Shown piece by piece: positions 17,570 to 26,865 of a DNA stretch of 64,000 nucleotides. The stretch spans positions 62,001-126,000 of the forward strand of contig NZ_JAEHFY010000010.1 of assembly GCF_016623585.1 (NCBI RefSeq), in the 5' to 3' direction. The stretch comes from Pedobacter segetis (GTDB lineage: Bacteria > Bacteroidota > Bacteroidia > Sphingobacteriales > Sphingobacteriaceae). The position numbers and the translations under genes were made by a program. Under the pieces are notes generated by a model. It worked only from the letters and a program-made list of their open reading frames with translations, did not search any database and was not told the origin of the DNA. How positions within the stretch are numbered: position 1 is the first letter of the stretch; every line of letters begins with the position of its first letter.

Positions 17570-19837
17570 TTAAGCAACTATATTTTTACGGATGATATTT
17601 AATGCGGCCCCTGCCTTAAACCATTCTATCTGTTGCGCATTGTAAGTATGGTTTACTTCAAAAGAATCCGTACCGCCATCCTTATGGTTCAATACGATCG
17701 TTAATGGTTTATTAGGGGTAAAATCAGTTAAACCAATAATATCTAAGGTATCATCCTCTAAAATTTTATCGTAATCCGAAGGATTAGCAAAAGTTAAGGC
17801 TAACATCCCTTGCTTTTTCAAGTTTGTTTCGTGGATACGGGCAAAAGACTTTACGATAACCGCTCTAACACCCAAGAAACGGGGCTCCATAGCTGCGTGT
17901 TCCCTAGAAGAACCTTCCCCATAATTTTCATCCCCAACAACAACAGAACCAATTCCGGCAGCTTTATAATCTCGTTGCGTTTGCGGAACTGGGCCGTATT
18001 CTCCTGTAAGCTGATTTTTTACTTTATCGGTTTCTTCATTAAAAAAGTTTACCGCACCAATAAGCATATTATTAGAAATATTGTCTAAATGTCCACGGAA
18101 TTTTAACCAAGGCCCAGCCATAGAAATATGATCGGTTGTACATTTTCCTTTGGCTTTAATCAACAATTTTAAACCTTTCAAATCTGTACCCTCCCACTCT
18201 GGAAATGGCTCTAACAATTGCAAACGGTGTGAAGTAGGCGAAACAACAACCTTCACATTAGATCCATCTTCTGCGGGTGCTTGGTAGCCCGCATCTTCCA
18301 CAGCGAAACCTTTTTCTGGCAATTCATCGCCAACTGGTGCATCTAATTTAATCTGCTCGCCCTTATCGTTTGTTAAGGTATCTGTTAAAGGGTTAAAATC
18401 TAAACGACCAGAAATCGCGATAGCAGCAACCATTTCTGGGGAGGCCACAAACGCACAAGTATTTGGGTTTCCATCCGCTCTTTTTGCAAAGTTTCTGTTA
18501 AAAGAATGAACTATTGTGTTCCTTTCTTGCTTTTCTGCTCCTACCCTGTCCCACATCCCAATACAAGGACCGCAAGCATTGGTAAATATGGTTGCGTTCA
18601 ATTTTTCAAAAACACTCAATAAGCCATCTCTATCAGCCGTGTAACGCACTTGTTCTGATCCAGGGTTTATCCCGAAAGAGGATTTTGTACCCAAACCTTT
18701 ATCAATTGCCTGTTGAGCAATGGATGCCGCCCTAGATAAATCCTCATAAGAAGAATTTGTACAAGAACCAATCAAGCCCCATTCTACTGTTAAAGGCCAA
18801 TCGTGGTGCTTTGCCGCTTCTTTCATTTTAGAAACAGGAGTAGCCAGATCTGGGGTAAAAGGCCCGTTAAGATGAGGTTCTAAAGTTGATAAATCTATCT
18901 CAACAACTTGATCAAAGTATTTTTCTGGGTTAGCGTAAACCTCTGGGTCTGCGGTTAAATGTTCCTTAATTTTATTTGCAGCATCGGCAACATCATTTCT
19001 ATCGGTAGAACGCAAGTAACGCTCCATAGATTCATCGTAACCGAAAGTAGAAGTAGTTGCGCCAATCTCTGCACCCATATTACAGATGGTTCCCTTTCCG
19101 GTACAAGACATAGAAGTTGCGCCTTCGCCAAAATATTCTACAATTGCCCCTGTACCTCCTTTTACGGTTAAAATACCGGCAACTTTTAAGATAACATCCT
19201 TGGGGGCTGTCCAGCCAGAAAGCTTTCCAGTTAATTTTACGCCAATTAGTTTAGGGAATTTAAGTTCCCAAGGCAAACCAGCCATCACATCACAGGCATC
19301 GGCACCACCAACACCAATGGCCAACATACCCAATCCGCCTGCGTTTACAGTATGCGAATCTGTACCGATCATCATCCCGCCGGGGAAAGCATAATTTTCT
19401 AAAACAACTTGATGGATAATACCTGCGCCTGGTTTCCAAAAACCGATACCGTATTTATTGGATACAGAGCCCAAAAAATCAAAAACTTCTTTACTTTCTG
19501 TATTTGCTTTTTCTAGATCTGTTTCTGCACCCACTTTCGCTTGTATCAAATGGTCGCAATGCGCTGTTGAAGGCACTGCAACTTTTGGGCGACCAGCTTG
19601 CATAAACTGCAAAAGCGCCATTTGAGCGGTGGCATCTTGCATTGCCACACGGTCTGGTGCAAAATCTACGTAATCTACACCTCTTTTATAAGCTTGGTTT
19701 GCTTCTTGGTCCCAGATATGGGCATAAAGGATTTTTTCTGTTAAAGTTAATGGTTTACCAACTGCTTTACGGGCAGCTTCTACCTTGCTACCAAAGCCAG
19801 CATAAACCTTTTTGATCATGTCTAAATCAAATGCCAT
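17570..19837 (-). CDS. acn: Aconitate hydratase (mitochondrial-type)
   Basis: It isomerises citrate to isocitrate in the TCA cycle with a [4Fe-4S] cluster. The 755-residue length and domain order (three cluster domains, linker, C-terminal swivel domain) match the mitochondrial-type aconitases that Bacteroidota use, not AcnB and not the roughly 890-residue AcnA/IRP type. Cluster ligands are visible in [15 protein letters not shown] and [14 protein letters not shown]. The substrate-binding segments [19 protein letters not shown] and [15 protein letters not shown] are also present. It is monocistronic, ending at the shared terminator; the long spacer upstream holds its promoter, which I could not place. 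Confidence 0.96.
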   Translation of the reverse strand: MAFDLDMIKKVYAGFGSKVEAARKAVGKPLTLTEKILYAHIWDQEANQAYKRGVDYVDFAPDRVAMQDATAQMALLQFMQAGRPKVAVPSTAHCDHLIQAKVGAETDLEKANTESKEVFDFLGSVSNKYGIGFWKPGAGIIHQVVLENYAFPGGMMIGTDSHTVNAGGLGMLAIGVGGADACDVMAGLPWELKFPKLIGVKLTGKLSGWTAPKDVILKVAGILTVKGGTGAIVEYFGEGATSMSCTGKGTICNMGAEIGATTSTFGYDESMERYLRSTDRNDVADAANKIKEHLTADPEVYANPEKYFDQVVEIDLSTLEPHLNGPFTPDLATPVSKMKEAAKHHDWPLTVEWGLIGSCTNSSYEDLSRAASIAQQAIDKGLGTKSSFGINPGSEQVRYTADRDGLLSVFEKLNATIFTNACGPCIGMWDRVGAEKQERNTIVHSFNRNFAKRADGNPNTCAFVASPEMVAAIAISGRLDFNPLTDTLTNDKGEQIKLDAPVGDELPEKGFAVEDAGYQAPAEDGSNVKVVVSPTSHRLQLLEPFPEWEGTDLKGLKLLIKAKGKCTTDHISMAGPWLKFRGHLDNISNNMLIGAVNFFNEETDKVKNQLTGEYGPVPQTQRDYKAAGIGSVVVGDENYGEGSSREHAAMEPRFLGVRAVIVKSFARIHETNLKKQGMLALTFANPSDYDKILEDDTLDIIGLTDFTPNKPLTIVLNHKDGGTDSFEVNHTYNAQQIEWFKAGAALNIIRKNIVA

Positions 19838-20311
19838 TATTGTATTGATTTTATTTGTGTACGAAATTTTATGAGTTGCTAATTTAGTAAAAAATGATGT
19901 CTAGTAACCAATTTTAATGTAAAGTATTTTATTTGGGAGGGTTTTAATAGGAGATTATAAACCATTAAATATTTATGCTAGGGTATTAAGAGTATTGTTG
20001 GGTTTTCATTATCGCTTTAACGCAAAAAAGCTGATTATTTTAACCTAAACCTTAAACCTCATGATTTAACCGATTGCTAAATTTTAACCAATAATGATTA
20101 TGGTTAAATACAGGTTTAAGAAAAACTGGCTTAAGGTATAATCTTTACGGTAAAACCATTTTTCTATCGGTTTAAAATTGTACGTTAGAATTTTTTACCG
20201 CTAATTCTCTGTAATTCTAAAAGTATTTCATCGCTATAAACCCATCTATTAAAAAAATTTATTTATACTTGAATTTAATCTAAAAATGTAAATCATAAAA
20301 GATTCTATAAT
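19838..20311. other. 474-base divergent spacer with repeated TTTAACC/GGTTAAA motifs
   Basis: This non-coding spacer lies between aconitase and the peptide transporter. TTAACC or its complement occurs at least four times within about 20039-20110. No coding frame or structured RNA is recognised. The motif crowding is described separately as a candidate operator. Confidence 0.5.
20083..20108. promoter_or_regulatory. Dyad TTTAACCA-N10-TGGTTAAA, candidate operator
   Basis: Two perfect 8-base half-sites in inverted orientation are separated by 10 bases, about one helical turn, as expected for a dimeric regulator. Further half-sites TTTAACC lie at about 20039 and 20064. The regulated gene could be the transporter at 20312 or aconitase. 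Confidence 0.4.
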
Positions 20312-21763
20312 ATGAGTGAATTAGTAACCAATAAATTTCCAAAAAGTATTCCATTTATAATTGGGAATGAAGCCGCCGAACGCTTTAGTTTCTACGGAAT
20401 GAGGTCGATCTTGGCAACTTTTTTAGTGGCACAATTTTTTAACCCAACGCTAAACCCAGCCTTGCAAACAATGGCAGAGGCCAAAGCCAATGAAAGCACC
20501 CATTTTTTTGTTTCTTTAGCTTATACGTTACCTTTTGTTGGTGCCATCATGGCCGATTGGTTTTTTGGGAAATATAAAGTTATATTGTATGTATCTATCA
20601 TATATTGCATCGGTCATCTTTTTTTAGCGGTTTTTGATACCAACCTTCAATATTTTACTTATGGGCTTTTGTTAATTGCCATTGGCGCAGGCGGGATCAA
20701 ATCTTGCGTTTCTGCTAACGTTGGCGATCAGTTCACAAGATCAAACCAGCATTTAATGTCAACAATCTATGGCTGGTTTTACTTTAGTATAAATGCGGGT
20801 TCTGTAATCTCTACTATTTTAATCCCTTGGGTATATAACAAATATGGTGCATCATGGGCCTTTGGTATTCCGGGCATATTAATGGCAATAGCAACGATCA
20901 TATTTTTCTTGGGCCGTAAAATGTACATCAGAATACCACCTTCTGGAATCAAAAGAAACAATTTTATCTGGATTTCTTTTTATGCGCTTTTTCATTTAGG
21001 TAAAAAGAAAAAGGGTGAAAGCATCTTAGACATTGCTAAAGCTAAATTTGACGCCGAAAAAGTAGAAGGGATTAAAGCTGTTTACAGAGTAATGGCGGTA
21101 TTTGCTTTCATTCCCATTTTTTGGGCCATGTGGGATCAAAATTTATCTGAATGGGTTTTACAGGCAACAAAATTGGATAGACATATTTTAGGGTTTGAGC
21201 TGTTACCAGAACAGGTACAAACCGTAAACCCGATATTTCTTCTATCAATGATACCTGTTTTTAACTATTTTATCTATCCTGCATTTGATAAGATGGGCTT
21301 TAAAACAACTCCACTAAGAAGGATTGGAGTGGGATTATTGTTAACCGCCCTATCATTTGTGGTAATCGCATTAATTCAACAAAATATAGATGCGGGCGGC
21401 CATCCTTCTGTTTGGTGGCAAATATTCGCTTATTTCATATTGTCTGCAGCAGAGGTTTTAGTCTCTATAACCGGCTTAGAATATGCTTATACCCAAGCTC
21501 CAAAATCTATGAAAAGTACCATGTCTGCAATATGGTTGTTAACAGTTGCCGTGGGCAACATTTTTACCGCATTGGTAAATTCAAGCATATCATCTGGCGG
21601 CTTCTTTTCACAACTGGAAGGCGCATTATATTTCTGGTTCTTTGTTGGGCTTATGATGGCGTTCTTTATTCTTTACTTATTTGTTTCCCCAAGATTAAAA
21701 GAGAGAGCTTATATTATAGAGGCTGATGAAGCAGAGGTGTTGGCAGAAACAAATAACTTATAA
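20312..21763 (+). CDS. POT-family proton-dependent oligopeptide transporter
   Basis: This 483-residue membrane protein has 12-14 hydrophobic helices. It carries the family's proton-coupling motif in helix 1 as NEAAERFSFYGMRS (consensus ExxERFxYY, with Phe replacing the first Tyr) and the PTR2 signature GAGGIKSCVSANVGDQF in helices 4-5. It should import di- and tripeptides with protons across the inner membrane. The N-terminus (ELVTNKFPKSIPFIIGN) is cytoplasmic. The long C-terminal half with a large loop (WVLQATKLDRHILGFELLP) fits Bacteroidota members. It is preceded by the motif-rich spacer, so it may be regulated. Confidence 0.92.
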   Translation: MSELVTNKFPKSIPFIIGNEAAERFSFYGMRSILATFLVAQFFNPTLNPALQTMAEAKANESTHFFVSLAYTLPFVGAIMADWFFGKYKVILYVSIIYCIGHLFLAVFDTNLQYFTYGLLLIAIGAGGIKSCVSANVGDQFTRSNQHLMSTIYGWFYFSINAGSVISTILIPWVYNKYGASWAFGIPGILMAIATIIFFLGRKMYIRIPPSGIKRNNFIWISFYALFHLGKKKKGESILDIAKAKFDAEKVEGIKAVYRVMAVFAFIPIFWAMWDQNLSEWVLQATKLDRHILGFELLPEQVQTVNPIFLLSMIPVFNYFIYPAFDKMGFKTTPLRRIGVGLLLTALSFVVIALIQQNIDAGGHPSVWWQIFAYFILSAAEVLVSITGLEYAYTQAPKSMKSTMSAIWLLTVAVGNIFTALVNSSISSGGFFSQLEGALYFWFFVGLMMAFFILYLFVSPRLKERAYIIEADEAEVLAETNNL

Positions 21764-21858
21764 ATAATGGAGCCTAATTAATCCAACACTAAAATTTTCA
21801 AGAGTTTTTATGTTAATTTGTTCATCAAAATCACAACTCTTAAACCTATAATTTAATA

Positions 21859-22596
21859 GTGCCCGATAGCTTAGTCATTATCCCAACGTACAACGAGAAA
21901 GAAAACATCGAAAAGATACTTCGTAAAGTTTTCTCTCTGCCTCATTTATTCCACGTTTTAATCATTGATGATGGCTCGCCCGATGGAACTGCCCAAATAG
22001 TGAAAAAATTGCAAGGGGAATATAATGGGCATTTATTTATAGAAGAGCGCAAGGGAAAATTAGGGTTGGGTACAGCTTATATACATGGCTTTAAATGGGC
22101 TTTAACCCATAATTATGAATATATTTTTGAGATGGATGCAGATTTCTCTCATAACCCTGAAGACCTGATAAAATTAAGGGATGCTTGCCAAAACGGAGCT
22201 GATGTTGCCATTGGATCTAGGTATATAAAAGGTGTTAATGTGGTAAATTGGCCAATGGGAAGGGTTTTAATGTCTTATTTTGCCTCGGTTTATGTGAGAT
22301 TTATTACCGGAATCAACATACAAGACGCTACCGCAGGCTTTAAGTGCTACAAAAAGAGGGTTTTAGAAACCATCAAATTTGATAAGATCAAATTTGTGGG
22401 TTATGCTTTCCAGATCGAGATGAAATTTACCGCCATAAAACATGGTTTTAATGTGGTAGAGGTGCCCATAATCTTTACAGATCGTACCGAAGGGGTATCT
22501 AAAATGAGTACTCGTATTTTTAGGGAAGCTTTTTTAGGCGTAATACAGCTAAAAACCAGCAGTTGGTTTAGAAAGTACGAGCAAGTAGAAAAATAG
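21859..22596 (+). CDS. Polyprenol-monophosphomannose-synthase-like glycosyltransferase (GT2, DPM1-like)
   Basis: A 245-residue GT2 enzyme with the start VIIPTYNEKENIEKIL, the donor site IIDDGSPDGTAQ, the metal motif EMDADFSHNPED (DxD) and GSRYIKGVNVVNWP. These closely follow eukaryotic and actinobacterial Dpm1, which transfers mannose from GDP to a polyprenyl phosphate at the cytoplasmic membrane face. There are no C-terminal transmembrane helices, so it is the soluble DPM1-type catalytic subunit. The sugar may differ. The start is GTG; no ATG lies near the expected N-terminus. It could supply mannose for protein O-glycosylation, known in Bacteroidota, but no such gene is in view. Confidence 0.88.
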   Translation: MPDSLVIIPTYNEKENIEKILRKVFSLPHLFHVLIIDDGSPDGTAQIVKKLQGEYNGHLFIEERKGKLGLGTAYIHGFKWALTHNYEYIFEMDADFSHNPEDLIKLRDACQNGADVAIGSRYIKGVNVVNWPMGRVLMSYFASVYVRFITGINIQDATAGFKCYKKRVLETIKFDKIKFVGYAFQIEMKFTAIKHGFNVVEVPIIFTDRTEGVSKMSTRIFREAFLGVIQLKTSSWFRKYEQVEK

Positions 22597-22684
22597 CTTA
22601 AAATTCTTTAAAAGATTTAGCGTTTTGATTTTAAGGTTGACAAATAACCCAGATTGTAGTAACATCTTAAAATCATAAATCTTT

Positions 22685-23398
22685 ATGTCTTTATTCCATT
22701 TTAAACAATTTGTGATAGACCAAGAAAATTGCCCAATGAAAATTAATACCGATGGGGTTTTGTTGGGAGCTTCCGTTGGCTTAAAAAATGTTAGAAAGGT
22801 TTTGGATATTGGTACGGGAACAGGGGTAATTGCGTTGATGTTGGCACAGCGTTCTCATGAAATTTTTGTTGATGCAATTGATATTGACCATTTTGCCTTT
22901 GAAAAAGCAAGTTTGAATTTTAATAATTCTCTGTTTCACGAGCAATTAAAAGCTCATCACCATGGCTTTATAGCTTTTTTTGAATTAAACCCGCAAAAAA
23001 AATATGATCTAATAGTCTCAAACCCGCCTTATTTTTTAAATGCCCTAAAATCTCCCAAATTAGCAAACAACATTTCTAAACACACCAATGAGCAGTTTTT
23101 TATCGATTTAATATCAAAAACAAAGAATCATCTAAACCCATACGGTAATTTAACCTTGATCGTACCAGTTGATATTTCTTTGATGCTGCAGAATTTAGCT
23201 CCTTCTTTTGGGCTAAAACCAGTAAAATGCGTAAAGATAAAATCATACCCCGATAAAGCGCACATAAGGCACATCATCAGTTTTTCAAATACCAATAATA
23301 GGGAATTAAAGTTTGAGGATTTTTGCATTTATGCCTCACCGGGGGTTTATTCGTTACAATATCAAGCTTTGCTTAAAAACTTTTTTAAAATATTTTGA
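22685..23398 (+). CDS. trmN6: tRNA1(Val) adenine-37 N6-methyltransferase
   Basis: This 237-residue SAM-dependent enzyme has FHFKQFVIDQENCPMKINTDGVLLGA at the start, a segment typical of YfiC/TrmN6. It is followed by the SAM-binding VLDIGTGTGVIALMLAQ and the N6-adenine motif LIVSNPPYFLN. It methylates A37 of tRNA-Val in E. coli. The stop overlaps the next start by one base (TGATG), so it is coupled to the phosphoesterase gene. Confidence 0.9.
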   Translation: MSLFHFKQFVIDQENCPMKINTDGVLLGASVGLKNVRKVLDIGTGTGVIALMLAQRSHEIFVDAIDIDHFAFEKASLNFNNSLFHEQLKAHHHGFIAFFELNPQKKYDLIVSNPPYFLNALKSPKLANNISKHTNEQFFIDLISKTKNHLNPYGNLTLIVPVDISLMLQNLAPSFGLKPVKCVKIKSYPDKAHIRHIISFSNTNNRELKFEDFCIYASPGVYSLQYQALLKNFFKIF

Positions 23399-23892
23399 TG
23401 ATAAAAATAGGCCTGATATCCGATACCCACAGCTATTTAGACGATGCTGTTTTTAAATATTTTGATGATAGGGACGAAATTTGGCATGCTGGAGATTTTG
23501 GGAATATAGCGCTTGCGGATAAGTTAGCGGCATTTAAACCTTTAAAGGGAGTATATGGAAATATTGATGGGAAAGATGTGAGAGAGGTATATCCAGAAAA
23601 TTTGAGGTTCAATTGCGAAAACGTTGATGTTTGGATTACACATATTGGTGGTTACCCAGATAGATATGCCCCAAAAGTAAAATCAGAAATTTACACTAAG
23701 CCCCCACAACTATTTATATCTGGGCATTCGCATATATTGAAGGTTATTTACGATAAGAAAATACAATGCTTGCATATAAACCCCGGTGCTGCCGGAAAAC
23801 AAGGCTGGCATAAAAAAAGAACTTTGATAAGATTTTGTATTTCTGAAAATAAAATCCATACTTTAGAGGCCATAGAACTAGCTGATAGATAG
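23398..23892 (+). CDS. YfcE/MJ0936-type metallophosphoesterase
   Basis: A compact 164-residue member of the calcineurin-like phosphoesterases. The metal ligands are seen in order: LISDTHSYLD, IWHAGDFGN, GVYGNIDGKD, THIGGYP, and FISGHSHILKV. The family hydrolyses phosphodiesters; natural substrates are usually unknown. The ATG at 23398 overlaps the trmN6 stop and is preferred over a TTG one codon earlier. It precedes fbp by 29 bases, so three genes (trmN6, this, fbp) may share a transcript. Confidence 0.88.
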   Translation: MIKIGLISDTHSYLDDAVFKYFDDRDEIWHAGDFGNIALADKLAAFKPLKGVYGNIDGKDVREVYPENLRFNCENVDVWITHIGGYPDRYAPKVKSEIYTKPPQLFISGHSHILKVIYDKKIQCLHINPGAAGKQGWHKKRTLIRFCISENKIHTLEAIELADR

Positions 23893-23921
23893 CGTAATAA
23901 TTACACTAAGTAAAATAAAAA

Positions 23922-24935
23922 TTGAAAACATTAGGACAATTTATTATTGAAAAACAGGCCGACTTCCCTTACGCAAAAGGAGAATTATCAAGACTTTTAA
24001 GAGACATTGGTATCGCCGCAAAAATTGTAAACAGAGAAATAAACAAGGCAGGCCTTACGGATAAATTAGGTGAAGTAGGAGAAATAAATGTACAAGGCGA
24101 GGCACAAAAAATAATGGATGTTTACGCAAATGAACAGTTTATATCTGCCTTAAGTTCTGGTGGAGAGTGTTGTTTGGTAGCCTCGGAAGAGAATGAGGAA
24201 ATTGTTCTTTTAAATAAGTTGGTCTCTAAAAACGCAAAATATGCGGTGGCAATAGACCCTTTAGATGGATCATCAAATATTGATGTAAACGTTGCCGTTG
24301 GTACAACTTTTTCTATTTACAGAAGAAAATCTAAAGACGGCCCGGGGCAATTAGAAGATATTTTACAAAAAGGTACCGAACAAGTTGCGGCAGGCTATAT
24401 CATTTACGGTTCTTCTACCATGCTGGTTTACACTACCGGTAAAGGCGTAAATGGCTTTACTTTAGACCCATCTATCGGAGAGTTTTGCCTGTCTCACCCA
24501 AATATCAAGATGCCCGAAACCGGGTATATTTATAGCATGAACGAAGGTAACTACGTCCATTTCCCAGAAGGGGTAAAAAAATACATCAAATATTGCCAAG
24601 TAGAAGATGATGCAACTTCACGCCCTTATACTTCTAGGTACATTGGTTCTATGGTTGCAGATTTACATCGTAACTTAATTAAGGGCGGCATTTACATTTA
24701 TCCTACTACCGCAAGCGCACCAAATGGCAAGCTCAGGTTAGTTTACGAGTGTAACCCATTAGCTTTTATAATAGAGCAAGCTGGCGGCAGGGCTACAAAT
24801 GGTTATGATAGAATTTTAGACATTGAAGTAACGGAAATCCATCAAAGAGAATCCATTTTCATCGGTTCTACCAAAATGGTATTAAAAGCAGAAGAATTTA
24901 TGGCAGAATATTCTCCAAAAGAAGTTTTGGCATAA
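23922..24935 (+). CDS. fbp: Fructose-1,6-bisphosphatase, class 1
   Basis: It dephosphorylates fructose 1,6-bisphosphate in gluconeogenesis. The 337-residue sequence has the lithium-sensitive phosphatase metal site [12 protein letters not shown] preceded by [10 protein letters not shown], plus [13 protein letters not shown] and GGIYIYP with the substrate-binding region before the C-terminal [19 protein letters not shown]. The reading frame starts with TTG; the N-terminus [11 protein letters not shown] fits family members, and no ATG exists nearby, so a TTG start is well supported. It is 29 bases after the phosphoesterase. Confidence 0.95.
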   Translation: MKTLGQFIIEKQADFPYAKGELSRLLRDIGIAAKIVNREINKAGLTDKLGEVGEINVQGEAQKIMDVYANEQFISALSSGGECCLVASEENEEIVLLNKLVSKNAKYAVAIDPLDGSSNIDVNVAVGTTFSIYRRKSKDGPGQLEDILQKGTEQVAAGYIIYGSSTMLVYTTGKGVNGFTLDPSIGEFCLSHPNIKMPETGYIYSMNEGNYVHFPEGVKKYIKYCQVEDDATSRPYTSRYIGSMVADLHRNLIKGGIYIYPTTASAPNGKLRLVYECNPLAFIIEQAGGRATNGYDRILDIEVTEIHQRESIFIGSTKMVLKAEEFMAEYSPKEVLA

Positions 24936-25005
24936 GGCAATATGCAAAAGGTATAAAGTAAAAAAAGCAATATCTAGGGCATTAAATTTTTGGTTTAAAA
25001 ATGGT

Positions 25006-25476
25006 TTAAAGTAGTTTCTGGATTTTATTTTCCGCTTCAAAAACACTATCGATCTTTAAATCTTTTCCTTTAGATGCGATGACCGCAAGCTCATCGCACC
25101 TTTCGTTTTCTAAATGGCCGGCGTGGCCTTTTACCCAAATAAACTTTATTTGATGTTTTTTATGAGATTGCAAATACCTTAACCAAAGATCTTTGTTCTT
25201 TTTACCTGTAAAACCTTTCTTTACCCAGCCAAAAACCCATTTTTTTTCTACAGAATCTATAACATATTTAGAGTCGGAATAAATGGCGACTTCTTGGTTA
25301 GGTTTCTTAATACACTCTAAAGCCACACAAACCGCCAACAATTCCATCCGGTTATTAGTAGTGAGCCTAAAACCTTCTGATATTTCTTTATAATAATTCC
25401 CAGATTTCAAGATCGCACCATAGCCTCCTGGGCCTGGGTTACCACTAGCTGCACCATCTGTATAAATAGAGATCAT
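25006..25476 (-). CDS. rnhA: Ribonuclease HI
   Basis: This 156-residue enzyme degrades the RNA strand of RNA-DNA hybrids. The four acidic catalytic residues are visible: Asp in ISIYTDGAASGNPGPGGYG, Glu in TNNRMELLAV, Asp in AIYSDSKYVID, and the last Asp in GHLENERCDELA; the handle-loop His is in VKGHAGH. It is convergent with fbp. A one-mismatch -7 box TATATTCG lies at 25480-25487 on the minus strand, only four bases above the start, so the leader would be very short. Confidence 0.95.
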   Translation of the reverse strand: MISIYTDGAASGNPGPGGYGAILKSGNYYKEISEGFRLTTNNRMELLAVCVALECIKKPNQEVAIYSDSKYVIDSVEKKWVFGWVKKGFTGKKNKDLWLRYLQSHKKHQIKFIWVKGHAGHLENERCDELAVIASKGKDLKIDSVFEAENKIQKLL

Positions 25477-25576
25477 TCACGAATATAGAGATTTACTTAT
25501 TTTAAGCAGCTATATAATTTTATATCACAATAAATCAACCCGATAGGCTAAAAACGCTCAAAAAGAAATCAAAAAA

Positions 25577-25607
25577 TTTGAATAGTATAATTAATAGATT
25601 ATTTTTG
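25577..25607 (+). promoter_or_regulatory. Promoter of tRNA-His
   Basis: TTTG (25577-25580) and TATTTTTG (25600-25607) are separated by exactly 19 bases, a perfect match to the Bacteroidota TTTG-N19-21-TAnnTTTG promoter. The tRNA begins 18 bases after the -7 box. Confidence 0.85.
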
Positions 25608-25625
25608 CAATCCACTAAAACAAAT

Positions 25626-25700
25626 GGCGGTCGTAGCTCAGTTGGTTAGAGCACTGGTTTGTGGTGCCGGGGGTCGTGGGTTCGAGCCCCATCGTCCGCC
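25626..25700 (+). tRNA. tRNA-His (anticodon GTG)
   Basis: A cloverleaf folds with the anticodon loop TTGTGGT and stem CTGGT/GCCGG. The T arm is GTGGG-TTCGAGC-CCCAT, and the acceptor stem has eight positions including the extra G-1 opposite C73, the identity mark of tRNA-His. One acceptor pair (position 5 with 68) is a T-T mismatch. The CCA end is not encoded. It is flanked by its own promoter and terminator. Confidence 0.95.
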
Positions 25701-25706
25701 CTATCA

Positions 25707-25738
25707 AAAGAGGCTATCTTAACAAATAGCCTCTTTTT
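25707..25738 (+). terminator. Terminator of tRNA-His
   Basis: AAAAGAGGCTAT and ATAGCCTCTTTT form a perfect 12-bp stem around an eight-base loop and end in a T run. It also faces the 3' end of the convergent VOC gene at 25761. Confidence 0.92.
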
Positions 25739-25760
25739 AATTAAACCGCTTTCTTTTAAT

Positions 25761-26237
25761 TTAATCAATAGGTTCCCATAGTTCGATTTTGTTCCCCTCT
25801 GTATCAAGTATATGCACAAACTTACCATAATCGAATGTTTCTATACTATCAACAAAGGTAACGCCTTCCTTTTTTAATTGCTCTACTAGCGTTTCTAAGT
25901 TTTCGACCCGATAATTTATCATAAAATCTTTATCGGAGGGTTCAAAATATTTTGTTGTCTCGGCAAAAGGTGTCCATTGGGTTTGTGCTTTGGTGGTGCT
26001 ATCTGGCCTTTCATACCACTCAAAAGTTGCTCCATAAGGGTTGGTATCTAAACCAAGGTGCTTTTGATACCACTCTGTTACTTTTTTTGGGTCTTTACAT
26101 TTAAAAAAGATGCCTCCAATTCCTGTTACTCTTTTCATTTCATTTTTGTTATTAGCTGTTGTTGAAATTGCCCTAAATGCGAAACCAATAAAAAAGCTTA
26201 TCGCAGTTATTAAAGTTACAAAAATTGTCTTCTTCAT
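25761..26237 (-). CDS. VOC/glyoxalase-family protein with N-terminal signal or anchor
   Basis: The 158-residue product starts with KKTIFVTLITAISFFIGFAF, a hydrophobic segment long enough to be a signal anchor. A single VOC domain follows (IGGIFFKCKDPKKVTEWYQK ... VHILDTEGNKIELWEP). VOC proteins bind metals or small molecules (glyoxalase, dioxygenase, antibiotic-binding roles). If the ATG at 26138 were used instead, the protein would be cytosolic. I keep the longer form because the segment has normal codon structure and fits export. It is the last gene of the minus-strand accessory run. Confidence 0.8.
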   Translation of the reverse strand: MKKTIFVTLITAISFFIGFAFRAISTTANNKNEMKRVTGIGGIFFKCKDPKKVTEWYQKHLGLDTNPYGATFEWYERPDSTTKAQTQWTPFAETTKYFEPSDKDFMINYRVENLETLVEQLKKEGVTFVDSIETFDYGKFVHILDTEGNKIELWEPID

Positions 26238-26342
26238 AGTTTATAGCATTATTATGAGGATTTATGTTTTCTAAACTAAACTTTTGTCGGTTATCGGCCT
26301 AATGCAGATTTATCAATCGCCTAACGGCAAAAGATATTTATG

Positions 26343-26789
26343 TTACGCGTCTGGTATTAGGGGTTCTACCAGTTTTTTTAGTTTTTCCAAAGATTCTTGC
26401 CAACCCAAATAGCACATTTCTGTTGGTATTGCATCAGGTATTCCCTCTTGCACAATATGAAGCTCTGTTCCGCACATCACTTTTCTAAGTTGTACGGTAG
26501 TGATCATCTCACCGGGTAAATTAGGGTCATCAAAACGATCGGTATATTTGATGAGTTCGTTGGTTTTGATCTCTAAGAATTCTCCCCAAAAAGAATGGGA
26601 ATTACCCATAGAGAAATTGAGGAAAGACATCTTATAGCTTCCCCCTACCTCAAACTCCATCTGGTGTACTTTACAGATAAACCCATAAGGCGGAAGCCAT
26701 GAAGCATAGGCATCTGGGTTAGAAAAAGCCCGGAATACTTTTTCGGGAGAGGCGGTTAGCACTCGGTGCAAGGTTACTTTATTGCTCAT
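26343..26789 (-). CDS. SRPBCC/AHSA1-family protein
   Basis: This 148-residue protein has the start VTLHRVLTASPEKVFRAF followed by PDAYASWLPPYGF, and ends with MCYLGWQESLEKLKKLVEPL. These features define the AHSA1-like START/SRPBCC fold, a helix-grip pocket for hydrophobic ligands. The ligand is not known. It is one of two SRPBCC genes in the accessory run (the other at 33210) and lies downstream of the double VOC gene. Confidence 0.88.
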   Translation of the reverse strand: MSNKVTLHRVLTASPEKVFRAFSNPDAYASWLPPYGFICKVHQMEFEVGGSYKMSFLNFSMGNSHSFWGEFLEIKTNELIKYTDRFDDPNLPGEMITTVQLRKVMCGTELHIVQEGIPDAIPTEMCYLGWQESLEKLKKLVEPLIPDA

Positions 26790-26865
26790 GATGATTAAAA
26801 TAAAAATGTTTATTTTGATTATTAAAGTTCAAGAATTATTTCTGCACTATTTTAAATATTTAGAT

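Noticed and set aside
25646-25828. Open frame across tRNA-His on the minus strand encoding a GARTHDP-like peptide
   Set aside because: It is the well-known false frame produced by translating the complement of a tRNA; no independent start signal is seen and it overlaps the tRNA and a real VOC gene.
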